From CAZUFB01 sp048173955 (lineage in GTDB: Bacteria > Actinomycetota > Coriobacteriia > Coriobacteriales > UMGS124): a stretch of DNA of 11,106 bases. The position numbers and the translations under genes were made by a program. The first letter of the stretch is position 1, and each line of letters begins with the position of its first letter. The notes beneath the pieces were generated by a model that searched no databases, was not told the origin of the DNA, and saw only the letters and a program-made list of their open reading frames with translations. The DNA is taken from the NCBI GenBank assembly GCA_048173955.1, contig DBEYOB010000012.1:1-11106 (forward strand), read 5' to 3'. This document shows positions 1-6,409 of the stretch, in pieces.

Positions 1-789
1 GTCTACGCCCCCGCCGACGACCTCGCGCTGCGCCCCGGGGCGAGCGGGCGCGCCGATTTGGCGGAAGCGCCCCGGCCGGGAGCCGGGCATGCGGGCGACG
101 CATGGCCCGACGGCGTGGTCCCCGTGCTCGGCGAGGTCAGCCGTGCCGCCGACCTTGCGCGGCTCGAGGAGCTCGCGCGCAACGGGGGCGCCGTCGTCTG
201 CGGCACCGTCGCGTGGCTCGACCTCGCCGTCGAGCGCGGGGCGAGCCCGTGGCTCTGGCACAGCGTGCCCCTCCATAACCATGCCGCGCTGCGGGAGATG
301 GCGAAAGCCGGCGCCCAAGGGGTCTGGCTCTCCCCCGAGCTCGAGCTCCTCGAAATCGCATCGCTCTCCCGCAGCTCGGACATTCCCCTGGGACTGGTTG
401 TGTACGGCCACCTGCGCACGATGACCACCGAGCACTGCCTCCTCCAAAGCATGGGCGACTGCGCGCAGGAGTGCGCAACGTGCCGGCGGCGTCGCATGTG
501 CGTGACCGTGCGCGACGAGTTCGACCGGCCCTCCTTCGTCACGAGCGACGAGCTCGGCCGTTCGCGCCTCTGGCAGACGAGCCCGCTCGACGCGACCCCC
601 CAGATCCCCGAGCTCCTGTCCTACGGCGTGACGCGCTTTATGGTCGATGCCCAGCTGCTCTCGGTCGAGGAGACCGCGCGCGCGGTGGCGCGCGCGGTGC
701 GCGCCCTCGAGGCGGCCCGCACGGGCAGGCAGCCTGCGCCGCGCGAGCCGGGGGCCAACTCGGGCCATCTGTTCGAGCGCATCGGGTAG
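1..789 (+). CDS. Peptidase U32 family protein, C-terminal part (5' end outside window)
   Basis: The frame is open from base 1 to a TAG at 787-789, so this is the last 262 codons of a longer gene. A cysteine-rich block starts with Glu-His-Cys at about 430 and has Cys codons at 436, 460, 472, 481 and 499. It is followed by a VRDEFDRP stretch and a TSPLD motif, the usual order around the conserved cysteines of U32 proteins. The protein ends in GHLFERIG, resembling the GHLF-type tail of long U32 proteins. Known U32 members include the RNA-hydroxylation factors RlhA and TrhP and the UbiU/UbiV pair, several of which hold an iron-sulfur cluster through four cysteines. True protease activity is doubtful for many members, and the substrate here cannot be told. 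A GC-rich hairpin lies 8 bases after the stop. Family call is firm; function is inferred. Confidence 0.85.
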   Translation, partial: VYAPADDLALRPGASGRADLAEAPRPGAGHAGDAWPDGVVPVLGEVSRAADLARLEELARNGGAVVCGTVAWLDLAVERGASPWLWHSVPLHNHAALREMAKAGAQGVWLSPELELLEIASLSRSSDIPLGLVVYGHLRTMTTEHCLLQSMGDCAQECATCRRRRMCVTVRDEFDRPSFVTSDELGRSRLWQTSPLDATPQIPELLSYGVTRFMVDAQLLSVEETARAVARAVRALEAARTGRQPAPREPGANSGHLFERIG

Positions 790-796
790 GGGCCGT

Positions 797-827
797 CCCC
801 GCGCCCGCCCGCAGCACGGGCGCGGGG
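797..827 (+). terminator. GC-rich hairpin after the U32 gene
   Basis: Perfect 11-bp inverted repeat, 797-807 pairing with 817-827, with a 9-base loop, starting 8 bases after the U32 stop codon. There is no T-run on either side, so it is either a weak terminator or an mRNA 3'-end stabilising stem. The position argues for a 3'-end role. Confidence 0.45.
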
Positions 828-973
828 CCGGCGATGGGCGTTGAACCGCACCGTGGCCGGCATTCCCGCGCTGCGGTGCATTGCCGCGCTTCAATAATAT
901 CATTCTTTGAACTAAATAGCCCCTTTTATATCAATAGTAGAAGTGATGGCGATTTCTCTGACACATATTGCTT

Positions 974-1158
974 CTATCTCGTCCAAAACCTGGCTTATTC
1001 AGTAGACCGCGGGGCCCGAAGGGAGGCAGGGTTGCCGTTTCGAGGGCGACCCTGGAACAAACCCCCAGGATATACTTGCACATATTGATACTTAGTTGCA
1101 ATCCTTCCGCCTTCCGTCGGGCTCGGCTCCTGAATAGGCGGCATTTTGGACGAGATAG
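974..1158. repeat. 185-bp element with nested inverted repeats (MITE-like or structured RNA)
   Basis: Outer arms at 974-1002 and 1130-1158 are 29 bases each and complementary at 24 positions, including an unbroken 15-base outer block (CTATCTCGTCCAAAA on the left). Inner arms at 1014-1027 and 1109-1122 match at 12 of 14. Inside lie a local hairpin (1027-1036 with 1045-1054, one G-T wobble) and short paired blocks GGAT/ATCC (1068-1071, 1101-1104) and TTGCA/TGCAA (1076-1080, 1097-1101). The whole unit can fold into one long branched stem. It encodes no protein. No clear target-site duplication was found, so a transposed origin is unproven. It could be a miniature transposable element, a dispersed intergenic repeat or a structured RNA. 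Confidence 0.55.
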
Positions 1159-1199
1159 GTCGAAAAACTGGCATCGCGCGATTCCGCCCCGCCAGCCAC

Positions 1200-1223
1200 C
1201 CCCCCCCCGCAGGCGGGGGGGGG
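1200..1223. repeat. Poly-C/poly-G hairpin
   Basis: A run of C followed by GCAGGC and a run of G gives a perfect 11-bp stem (1200-1210 with 1213-1223). The homopolymer runs are probably prone to length change and to sequencing error. It lies between convergent genes and could assist termination, though it lacks a T-tract. Confidence 0.5.
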
Positions 1224-1245
1224 CATCCCGGACCCCGTTGACAGC

Positions 1246-1280
1246 AGGGCGCCCCGCGTCGCCTCGACGCGGGGCGCCCT
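1246..1280 (-). terminator. Perfect 16-bp GC hairpin downstream of the S10 peptidase gene
   Basis: Arms 1246-1261 and 1265-1280 are perfectly complementary around a 3-base loop. The hairpin starts 67 bases after the S10 stop codon (read on the minus strand), the expected place for a 3'-end structure. Neither side carries a T-run, so intrinsic termination is uncertain; it could act for both converging transcripts. Confidence 0.5.
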
Positions 1281-1308
1281 GTCTCGATCCGCTGCGATTC
1301 GACGGAAC

Positions 1309-1337
1309 GCGGGCGCATTTGAAGGCACCGCGCCCGC
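1309..1337 (-). terminator. Short hairpin just after the S10 stop codon
   Basis: Perfect 8-bp arms, 1309-1316 with 1330-1337, and a 13-base loop, beginning 10 bases after the S10 stop on the minus strand. No T-run follows. It probably acts with the stronger hairpin at 1246-1280 as a 3'-end structure. Confidence 0.3.
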
Positions 1338-1347
1338 TTTGAAGGCG

Positions 1348-2853
1348 CTACGCCCGGTAGAACTCCTCAACGTCGGCGGCCATCTTGTCGAATGCCTCGG
1401 GGTTCACGTAGATCATGTGGCCGGCGTCATAGAGCTTCCAGGTGAGGTTCGCCTTCGTCTCCGGGCGCAGGAACATGCGCGCCATGTCCTCGATCGGGCC
1501 GAGGAACGGGGTCGCCAGGTCGTAGCGCCCGCCGAGCACGATGACCTTCATGAGCGGGTTGTGGCGCATGGTCTGGGCCAGGTCGTAGGCGACGTTGGGC
1601 GTCTTGGCCTTGTACGACACCCCCGCGCTCGTATGGGCGTGGTCCCACGAGAGGCCGACGGTCTCCCAGGCGCTCAGCTGGTAGGGCAGCGGGTTCTTGT
1701 AGCCGACCTCGTTGGCCACGATCTGGCGGAACCCGGCGAACCACGCCGCCATGGTCGCGGAGTCGCTCGGGTCGGACTCAGCCTGCCCCTCGGAGCTTGT
1801 CTGGAGGAAGTTGCCCGCCTCGAAGGTGAAGCGCCCATCGAGGCGCCCGCAGACGCGGCCCTCGTCGCGCAGCAACTCCTGGCGGAAGTCGGTGAGCTCG
1901 ACGCGCAGATGCTTGCGCGCGATGTACTTCTTCGACAGACCGATGTAGCGCGCCATCTCCTTGGCAAGGTCGCCCTCGACCTCGCCGTCGAGGCGGTCGC
2001 CCAAAAGCAGCGCGGGGGCGAGCTTGGTCTCGGCGAAGTCGCACGCGCGCTCGAAGAGCTCGTCGTCGGAGAGCTCCTCGCCGTACTCGGACTTGCCGTG
2101 GTACTTCGCGATGGCCGCGAAGGTCGGGAACAGCTGCACGTAGTTGGCGTCGTTGCCCGGGATCGTCGGCGTCCAGTCGAAGATGGCCGACAGCATCACG
2201 ACGCCGTTGAGCCCGATGCCGCGCTCCTCGAGCGTGCGGCACAGCACCGCGTTGCGCGTGGTGCCGTAGGACTCGCCGAACAGGTAGAGCGGCGAGTCCC
2301 AGCGACCCGTCTCCTCGAGCCAGGCGGCGACGAAGCGGGCGAAGCAGTCGGCGTCGGCGTCGACGCCCCACGCACGCTTGGGCTCGACGCCCTCGGCGAG
2401 CACGGACCATCCCGTGCCCAGCGCGTCGATGAACACCAGGTCGCTGACCTGGAGCAGCGTGCAGGGGTTGTCCTCGATCGCATAGGGCGCGGGGCCGATG
2501 CGCCGGTCGCCGTTGGGGACCACGCGGCGCGGGCCGATGCCGCCGACGTTCACCAGGACGCTCGCGCTTCCCGGACCGCCGTTGAAGCAGAAGCTCACCG
2601 GGCGCGCGGCGTCGGGCTTGCCGTCGGCGCCGACCGCGGTGTAGGACAGGCAGAACAGCGACCCGATCGGGTCGCCGTTGTCCTCGGAAATCCGAACGTG
2701 GCCGGCGCGCACCGTATAGGGGATCTCGCGCTCGGAGGAACGCCACGTCAGCGACGACTCGACGGCTTCGGGGACCTCCTTGAAGGCGCGCTTGGGCTTG
2801 GCGTCGCCACCGGCGCAGCAGCAGGGCTTCTTTTCGCAACGCTCGTCTGACAT
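1348..2853 (-). CDS. Serine carboxypeptidase, peptidase S10 family
   Basis: A 501-residue protein with the full S10 (alpha/beta-hydrolase) signature. NGGPGS (91-96) forms the oxyanion region, GESYG (193-197) holds nucleophile Ser195, GGRYD places the Asp at 445, and DAGHM places the His at 479. Family members remove C-terminal residues from peptides at acidic pH, but the substrate here is unknown. There is no signal peptide or membrane segment, so the enzyme looks cytosolic, unlike the vacuolar or secreted eukaryotic enzymes. The N-terminus is unusual, with Cys6 and Cys11-13 in a short polar leader. The ATG at 2853 has GAGGAG about 8 bases upstream. The gene starts 46 bases after the phosphatase gene on the same strand and is probably last in a three-gene operon. 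Confidence 0.92.
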   Translation of the reverse strand: MSDERCEKKPCCCAGGDAKPKRAFKEVPEAVESSLTWRSSEREIPYTVRAGHVRISEDNGDPIGSLFCLSYTAVGADGKPDAARPVSFCFNGGPGSASVLVNVGGIGPRRVVPNGDRRIGPAPYAIEDNPCTLLQVSDLVFIDALGTGWSVLAEGVEPKRAWGVDADADCFARFVAAWLEETGRWDSPLYLFGESYGTTRNAVLCRTLEERGIGLNGVVMLSAIFDWTPTIPGNDANYVQLFPTFAAIAKYHGKSEYGEELSDDELFERACDFAETKLAPALLLGDRLDGEVEGDLAKEMARYIGLSKKYIARKHLRVELTDFRQELLRDEGRVCGRLDGRFTFEAGNFLQTSSEGQAESDPSDSATMAAWFAGFRQIVANEVGYKNPLPYQLSAWETVGLSWDHAHTSAGVSYKAKTPNVAYDLAQTMRHNPLMKVIVLGGRYDLATPFLGPIEDMARMFLRPETKANLTWKLYDAGHMIYVNPEAFDKMAADVEEFYRA

Positions 2854-2899
2854 ACTCGGCTCCTCACGGTTGCAGGGATACGCTCGCGCGGTCGGCGGC

Positions 2900-3562
2900 C
2901 TAACGCGTCGAGCCGGCGAAATGCCTGCCGCGCAGCGAGTACTGCGCCACGGCAGCGGACAGGTAGTCGTAGTGTTTCACACAGTGCGCGTCGCTCGCAA
3001 TATAGGTGTAGAGGCGCTCGCTGAAAAGGCGCTGGGCGGGCCGTTTCTCTCGGCCAAAGCGCCCTCCCTTCATGAAATCGGCGGACGCCTGCAAAAGGCA
3101 TCCCATCTCGACGAGGTCGGCGGCGCGCAAGGGATCCTTCTGGATGAGGCGGTAGCGCTCGGGGTGCGCGACGATCACCTGGAGCCCCTGGCACTGCAGC
3201 TCGTAGATCGTGCGCTCGTACTGCTTGAACTCGACCTCGGTGGCCCGGGTCGAAAGCTCGAGCAGAAACTCGTTGCTGCCGTCGAACGCGAGCCGCGGGG
3301 CCCAGTCCATGCCGAGCTCCATGAGCTTGGTGTGGTTGACCTCGAACCCCATCTGCAGGGGGAAACCGCCGGCGTGCTCCTGCAGCAGGTGGAAGGCATC
3401 CCACATCGCGTCGTAATCGAAGTACGGCTCGCGGCAGTGGGGGGTGCACACGATGCTCGTCACCCCGTTGCGCTTCGCCGCCTTGAGCATCGCGAGGCTC
3501 TCCTCGAGGCTCCCCGCGCCGTCGTCGACGCCGGGGAGGATATGGCAGTGGATGTCGCGCAC
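2900..3562 (-). CDS. PHP-type tyrosine-protein phosphatase, CpsB/CapC/YwqE-like
   Basis: A 220-residue protein with the metal-binding motifs of the PHP phosphatase family: DIHCH (His5, His7), GVDDG (Asp13), TPH (His42), FEVN (Glu74), AHPER (His133) and SDAH (Asp191, His193). These enzymes are manganese-dependent and dephosphorylate the C-terminal tyrosine cluster of CpsD/YwqD-type kinases that control exopolysaccharide synthesis. The frame stays open far upstream, but the GTG at 3562 was chosen because a perfect AAGGAGG lies 7 bases before it and the family begins right at the DxHxH motif. It lies 73 bases after the DUF1292-like gene and 46 before the S10 gene. Its likely partner kinase is at 6498-7271, in a different transcription unit. 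Family identity is firm; the kinase as substrate is inferred. Confidence 0.9.
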   Translation of the reverse strand: MRDIHCHILPGVDDGAGSLEESLAMLKAAKRNGVTSIVCTPHCREPYFDYDAMWDAFHLLQEHAGGFPLQMGFEVNHTKLMELGMDWAPRLAFDGSNEFLLELSTRATEVEFKQYERTIYELQCQGLQVIVAHPERYRLIQKDPLRAADLVEMGCLLQASADFMKGGRFGREKRPAQRLFSERLYTYIASDAHCVKHYDYLSAAVAQYSLRGRHFAGSTR

Positions 3563-3569
3563 GGAAATA

Positions 3570-3576
3570 CCTCCTT
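3570..3576 (-). promoter_or_regulatory. Strong ribosome binding site fixing the GTG start of the phosphatase
   Basis: AAGGAGG on the minus strand, 7 bases before the GTG at 3562. It decides the start because no ATG is well placed nearby and the open frame otherwise runs back to 4177. Confidence 0.85.
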
Positions 3577-3635
3577 GGGTGTCCGTCTTCCTTCCCGCCC
3601 GCGCGCCCCGAGAGGTGCGGCAAGACCCTGCGGCG

Positions 3636-4019
3636 CTAGCCCTCTTCCGAGTCGACGAGCGCCAGCGCCTGCTCCACGAGGTCCCACCCCTCGGGCTCCT
3701 CGATGACCGCGAGGTCGACGACGGGGGGCTTTTTGGGGACGGAACCGCTCTCGACCTGCGCCTGGGCGCGGTCGAGCTGGGAAGGGTCGCAAACGATCGA
3801 GGCATAGGTGCCGACCTCGCCGTCCTCGTCGGGCTTCTCGTCGCAGTACACGAGATAGCAGGGGCCGCACCCGGCGTCGCAGAACGAAAACAGGGCGTCG
3901 TAGCGCGCCATGGCGCCGTCGTCGTCGGGGGCTCTGAACGTGAAGTCGAGCGAGCGGATCTCGACCCGGTCGGCGCCCTGCGCGCCGCCCATGGCGATAC
4001 CGGGTTCGTCGATGGCCAT
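3636..4019 (-). CDS. DUF1292-like (YrzB/UPF0473-type) small protein with a cysteine cluster
   Basis: A 127-residue acidic protein. The core (about 38-77: RYDALFSF, CYLVYCDE, GEVGTYAS) and the end (EGWDLVEQAL) follow the DUF1292 pattern, whose members read like 'FEVLFTF..YVLVY..GEVELYAS..EWDMVEEV'. The role of the family is unknown. Unlike the versions I know, this one has Cys47, Cys51, Cys54, Cys59 and Cys77 in or near the core, which could bind a metal or form disulfides. A linker (about 82-105) separates core and tail. The ATG at 4019 was preferred over an upstream in-frame ATG at 4079 because an AAAGGGA lies about 9 bases before it and a likely -10 box (4059-4064) falls between the two. 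It appears to be the first gene of a three-gene operon. Assigned by motif resemblance only. Confidence 0.7.
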   Translation of the reverse strand: MAIDEPGIAMGGAQGADRVEIRSLDFTFRAPDDDGAMARYDALFSFCDAGCGPCYLVYCDEKPDEDGEVGTYASIVCDPSQLDRAQAQVESGSVPKKPPVVDLAVIEEPEGWDLVEQALALVDSEEG

Positions 4020-4058
4020 GACCGCCGTCCCTTTCTTCCGAAGCGGGTGATACCGCCC

Positions 4059-4064
4059 ATTGTA
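4059..4064 (-). promoter_or_regulatory. Candidate -10 box (TACAAT) for the DUF1292/phosphatase/S10 operon
   Basis: TACAAT on the minus strand, 40 bases before the ATG at 4019. A matching -35 box is not clear. It supports transcription starting inside the divergent region shared with the stress-protein gene. Confidence 0.35.
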
Positions 4065-4102
4065 TGGCCCGGCGGGCAAAGTCTATTTTGGAGTGCGCGG
4101 GG

Positions 4103-4108
4103 TATACT
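4103..4108 (+). promoter_or_regulatory. Candidate -10 box (TATACT) for the universal stress protein gene
   Basis: TATACT in a locally AT-richer patch, 52 bases before the ATG at 4161. No good -35 hexamer is seen at 16-18 bases upstream, so an activator or another sigma factor is possible. Confidence 0.35.
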
Positions 4109-4160
4109 GAATATGCATAGCACCACCGGATTGCCCGCCAGGCTGGAGAAAGGAACCCAC

Positions 4161-4604
4161 ATGAAGTACCAGAGCATCCTCGTTCCCTATGACGGGTCGT
4201 CCCACGCCGCGAGCGCGCTCAAAGTCGCCATCGAGATGCTGCACGACAACCCCGCGGCGCACCTCCACATCGTGACCGTCATCCCGTTCTCGACGGTCCC
4301 CGCCTCCGTCCAGATCCTCAACAAGGAAAGCTACCAGACCTACGTCGACGCGATGGTCGCCCAGGGGCTCAAGGGCCTCCACGAGAAGGTCGACGCACTG
4401 GTGAAGGAGGTTGGCGACCGTTCGGACGTCTCCGCGACGGCGGAATCTTCGGTCGCCGCCGGCATCCTCAAGTTCGCGAAGGACCACGGGTGCGACTTCA
4501 TCGTGATGGGGCGCCGCGGCCTGGGCGCGCTGCGCGGCATGCTCGGCAGCGTGAGCTTCGCGGTCCTGCGCGAGGCAGACGTCCCCGTCCTGACCGTTAT
4601 GTAG
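4161..4604 (+). CDS. Universal stress protein (UspA family)
   Basis: A 147-residue single-domain protein of normal family length. It starts with the beta-strand and acid pattern SILVPYDGSSHAASAL and has the nucleotide-binding segment IVMGRRGLGALRGMLGSVS near the C-terminus, ending in VPVLTVM. The ATP-binding motif in this family is G-x2-G-x9-G-(S/T); here the second spacer counts 8 residues, one short. The ATG at 4161 has AAAGGA 7 bases upstream. It stands alone on the plus strand, divergent from the DUF1292 operon and convergent with DUF1846. Usp proteins are typically induced by starvation or other stress and bind ATP or help protein and redox homeostasis; the exact role here is unknown. 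Confidence 0.93.
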   Translation: MKYQSILVPYDGSSHAASALKVAIEMLHDNPAAHLHIVTVIPFSTVPASVQILNKESYQTYVDAMVAQGLKGLHEKVDALVKEVGDRSDVSATAESSVAAGILKFAKDHGCDFIVMGRRGLGALRGMLGSVSFAVLREADVPVLTVM

Positions 4605-4676
4605 CGGCGAAGGAGGCGCGCCGTTCCGTCGGGTGCGCCATCCTCGCCCCGCGCAATCTCCGCTTCCTTGCAAAAA

Positions 4677-4701
4677 GGGGCCCCGTTGCTGGCGGGGCCC
4701 C
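4677..4701. terminator. Bidirectional intrinsic terminator between uspA-like and DUF1846 genes
   Basis: Perfect 9-bp stem GGGGCCCCG (4677-4685) with 4693-4701 and a 7-base loop. Five A's at 4672-4676 become a T-run for minus-strand transcripts from the DUF1846 gene. The plus-strand side is followed by a weaker T-rich CTCGTCGTTT. It lies 72 bases after the stress-protein stop and between convergent genes. Confidence 0.8.
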
Positions 4702-4765
4702 TCGTCGTTTGAACCGTGCCGGTTGAGCCGCGCTCCCGACGACCGCGCCCGCAACCCCGCCGGCA

Positions 4766-4803
4766 TCCGTCCGCGCAGGGCGTCGCCGGGCGGGCGGGAC
4801 GGA
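4766..4803 (-). terminator. GC-rich inverted repeat just after the DUF1846 stop
   Basis: Seven-base arms TCCGTCC (4766-4772) and GGACGGA (4797-4803) lie within 20 bases of the DUF1846 stop codon. No T-run follows on the minus strand. It is probably only a 3'-end structure preceding the true terminator at 4677-4701. Confidence 0.25.
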
Positions 4804-4820
4804 CAGGGGCCGCGGCGCGA

Positions 4821-6302
4821 TCAGCGGTGATAGTAGCTGCGGCGCTCGAACTTGGGCTCGCAGCACACGTTGATGCCCAGCGTGCGGTAGAGGTGCTCGT
4901 CGGCCGCCGACACGATGACCGAGAAGTAGGCGTCGCATCCCGCAAGGCGTTGCGCGCAGTCGATCGCCTTGGCGGCGAGGGGGTTGCTTGCCGAGCTGAT
5001 CGAAAGGGCGATGAGCATCTCGTCGGAGTGGAGGCGGGGGTTCTTGTTGCGCAGGTGCTCGGTCTTGAGGCGGCAGATGGGGTCGAGCGCCTCGTCGCTG
5101 ATGATGTAGGTCTCCTCCGGAATGCCGGCAACCTGCTTCAGCGCGTTGAGGAGGAGCGACGACGCCGCCCCGAGGCGGTGGGCGGTCCTGCCGGTCACCA
5201 CGCGGCCGTCGGGCAGCACCATCGCGCCGGCGGGCGCGCCCGTCGCCTCCTCCTTGGCAAGGGCGGCGGCATGGGCCGGCGAGTAGTTCACGTCGACCCC
5301 CGCCTGCTTCATCAGCAGCTCGAGGGTTGCGACCTCCTCCCCTCCCGCGCCGCTGCGCTTCGCCTCGGTCGCAGCCTGGAAGTAGCGGCGGACGATCTCG
5401 CCCTTCGCGGCCTCGCGGACGGCCTCGTCGTCGACGATGGCGAAGCCCGCCATGTTGACACCCATGTCGGTCGGCGACTGATAGGGGCTCTCACCGGAGA
5501 TTTTCTCCATCATCGCCTTGAGGACCGGGAACGTCTCGACGTCGCGGTTGTAGTTGACCGCCACGGCGCCGTGCGCCTCGAGGTGGAAGGGGTCGATGAT
5601 GTTCGAGTCGTTCAGGTCGGCGGTCGCCGCCTCATAGGCGATGTTCACCGGGTGCTTCAGGGGAAGGTTCCACACCGGGAACGTCTCGTACTTCGCATAC
5701 CCCGCGACGACGTCCCGCTTGTACTCGTGGTAGAGTTGGGAGAGGCAGGTCGCCATCTTGCCGCTGCCCGGGCCGGGAGCCGTCACCACGACGAGGGGCC
5801 GCGACGTCTCGATGTAGTCGTTCCTGCCGAAGCCCTCGTCGCTCACGATGTGCTCGACGTCGTAGGGGTAGCCGTCGATGGGATAGTGGCGGTACCACGT
5901 CGCGCCGAGCGAGTCGAGGCGGCGGCAGAAGGCGTCCGCGCCAGACTGGCCGGTGTAATGCGTGATGACGACGCCGCCGACCAAAAAGCCCATGCCGCGG
6001 AAGGCGTCCATGAGGCGCAGGACGTCGTCGTCGTAGGTGATGCCCAGGTCGCTGCGGCGCTTGCTCTTCTCGATGTCGTTCGCGTTGATGGCGACGACGA
6101 TCTCGACGTCGTCGACCATGCTCTTGAGCATGCGGATCTTGGCGTCGGGCTCGAACCCCGGCAGAACGCGCGAGGCATGGTAGTCGTCGAACAGCTTGCC
6201 CCCGAACTCGAGGTACAGCTTGCCCCCGAACTGCGCGATGCGCTCCCTGATGTGCGCGGCCTGCAGCTCGATGTAGCGCTCGTTGTCGAAACCCTTGCGC
6301 AT
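4821..6302 (-). CDS. DUF1846 family protein
   Basis: A 493-residue protein matching the DUF1846 family along its whole length: GFDNERYIELQAAHIRERI at the start, LYLEFGGKLFDDYHASRVLPGF (about 29-50), NANDIEKSKRRSDLGITYDDDVLRLMDAF (about 73-101), and ETSRPLVVVTAPGPGSGKMATCLSQLYHE (165-193). It also has KHPVNIAYEAATADLN and SPTDMGVNMAG. GPGSGK (177-182) resembles a P-loop, but nucleotide binding is inferred. The family has a known pneumococcal crystal structure and no settled function that I know of. A TTG at 6329 is in frame, but the ATG at 6302 is preferred: GGGAAGGTGGG precedes it and the family begins at this point. FGGKL occurs twice close together (25-29, 33-37), with a 17-base DNA repeat behind it. 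It is monocistronic by spacing. Confidence 0.9.
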   Translation of the reverse strand: MRKGFDNERYIELQAAHIRERIAQFGGKLYLEFGGKLFDDYHASRVLPGFEPDAKIRMLKSMVDDVEIVVAINANDIEKSKRRSDLGITYDDDVLRLMDAFRGMGFLVGGVVITHYTGQSGADAFCRRLDSLGATWYRHYPIDGYPYDVEHIVSDEGFGRNDYIETSRPLVVVTAPGPGSGKMATCLSQLYHEYKRDVVAGYAKYETFPVWNLPLKHPVNIAYEAATADLNDSNIIDPFHLEAHGAVAVNYNRDVETFPVLKAMMEKISGESPYQSPTDMGVNMAGFAIVDDEAVREAAKGEIVRRYFQAATEAKRSGAGGEEVATLELLMKQAGVDVNYSPAHAAALAKEEATGAPAGAMVLPDGRVVTGRTAHRLGAASSLLLNALKQVAGIPEETYIISDEALDPICRLKTEHLRNKNPRLHSDEMLIALSISSASNPLAAKAIDCAQRLAGCDAYFSVIVSAADEHLYRTLGINVCCEPKFERRSYYHR

Positions 6303-6327
6303 GAAACCCACCTTCCCGATCGACGAC

Positions 6328-6341
6328 AAACGTTTAGTTTA
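6328..6341 (-). promoter_or_regulatory. Candidate -10 box and AAACGTTT palindrome before DUF1846
   Basis: Minus-strand TAAACT (6336-6341) is a fair -10 box and would place the transcript start near 6329, just downstream of it and upstream of the ATG at 6302. The perfect palindrome AAACGTTT (6328-6335) directly follows and is well placed for a repressor. No strong -35 hexamer is visible. This also argues against the TTG at 6329 as a start codon. Confidence 0.35.
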
Positions 6342-6409
6342 CGCGATTGCGGGCGCCTCGGCACATGCTGCACCTATTTTGCAGATGACGGCGCGGGGCC
6401 GTCACGAAG

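Larger units (their letters stand above)
790..1347. other. Gene-free intergenic stretch between convergent genes
   Basis: No convincing gene lies here: the short open frames lack a ribosome binding site and recognisable protein character. Contents in order are a hairpin after the U32 gene (797-827), a clearly AT-rich patch (about 889-1000), the inverted-repeat element at 974-1158, a poly-C/poly-G hairpin (1200-1223), a perfect 16-bp GC hairpin (1246-1280) and a smaller hairpin (1309-1337). The flanking genes converge, so the GC hairpins probably serve 3' ends. The AT-rich patch is unlike the rest of the neighbourhood and may be imported. Confidence 0.6.

Noticed and set aside
968..1342. Small overlapping open frames on both strands in the intergenic gap
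   Set aside because: They run through the inverted repeats and GC hairpins, lack ribosome sites and give Arg/Pro-rich products.
1339..2850. 503-codon open frame on the plus strand
   Set aside because: It is antisense to the S10 gene, which has a full catalytic triad; the plus-strand product is low-complexity Val/Leu/Gly/Asp-rich as expected from GC-rich antisense.
3563..4177. N-terminal extension of the phosphatase frame upstream of the GTG
   Set aside because: The extension is antisense-like Ser/Arg/Thr-rich sequence overlapping the DUF1292-like gene; the perfect ribosome site at 3570-3576 fixes the start at 3562.
6190..6232. Short direct DNA repeat near the start of DUF1846
   Set aside because: It is explained by the FGGKL motif occurring twice in the conserved protein (LYLEFGGKLF), a family feature.
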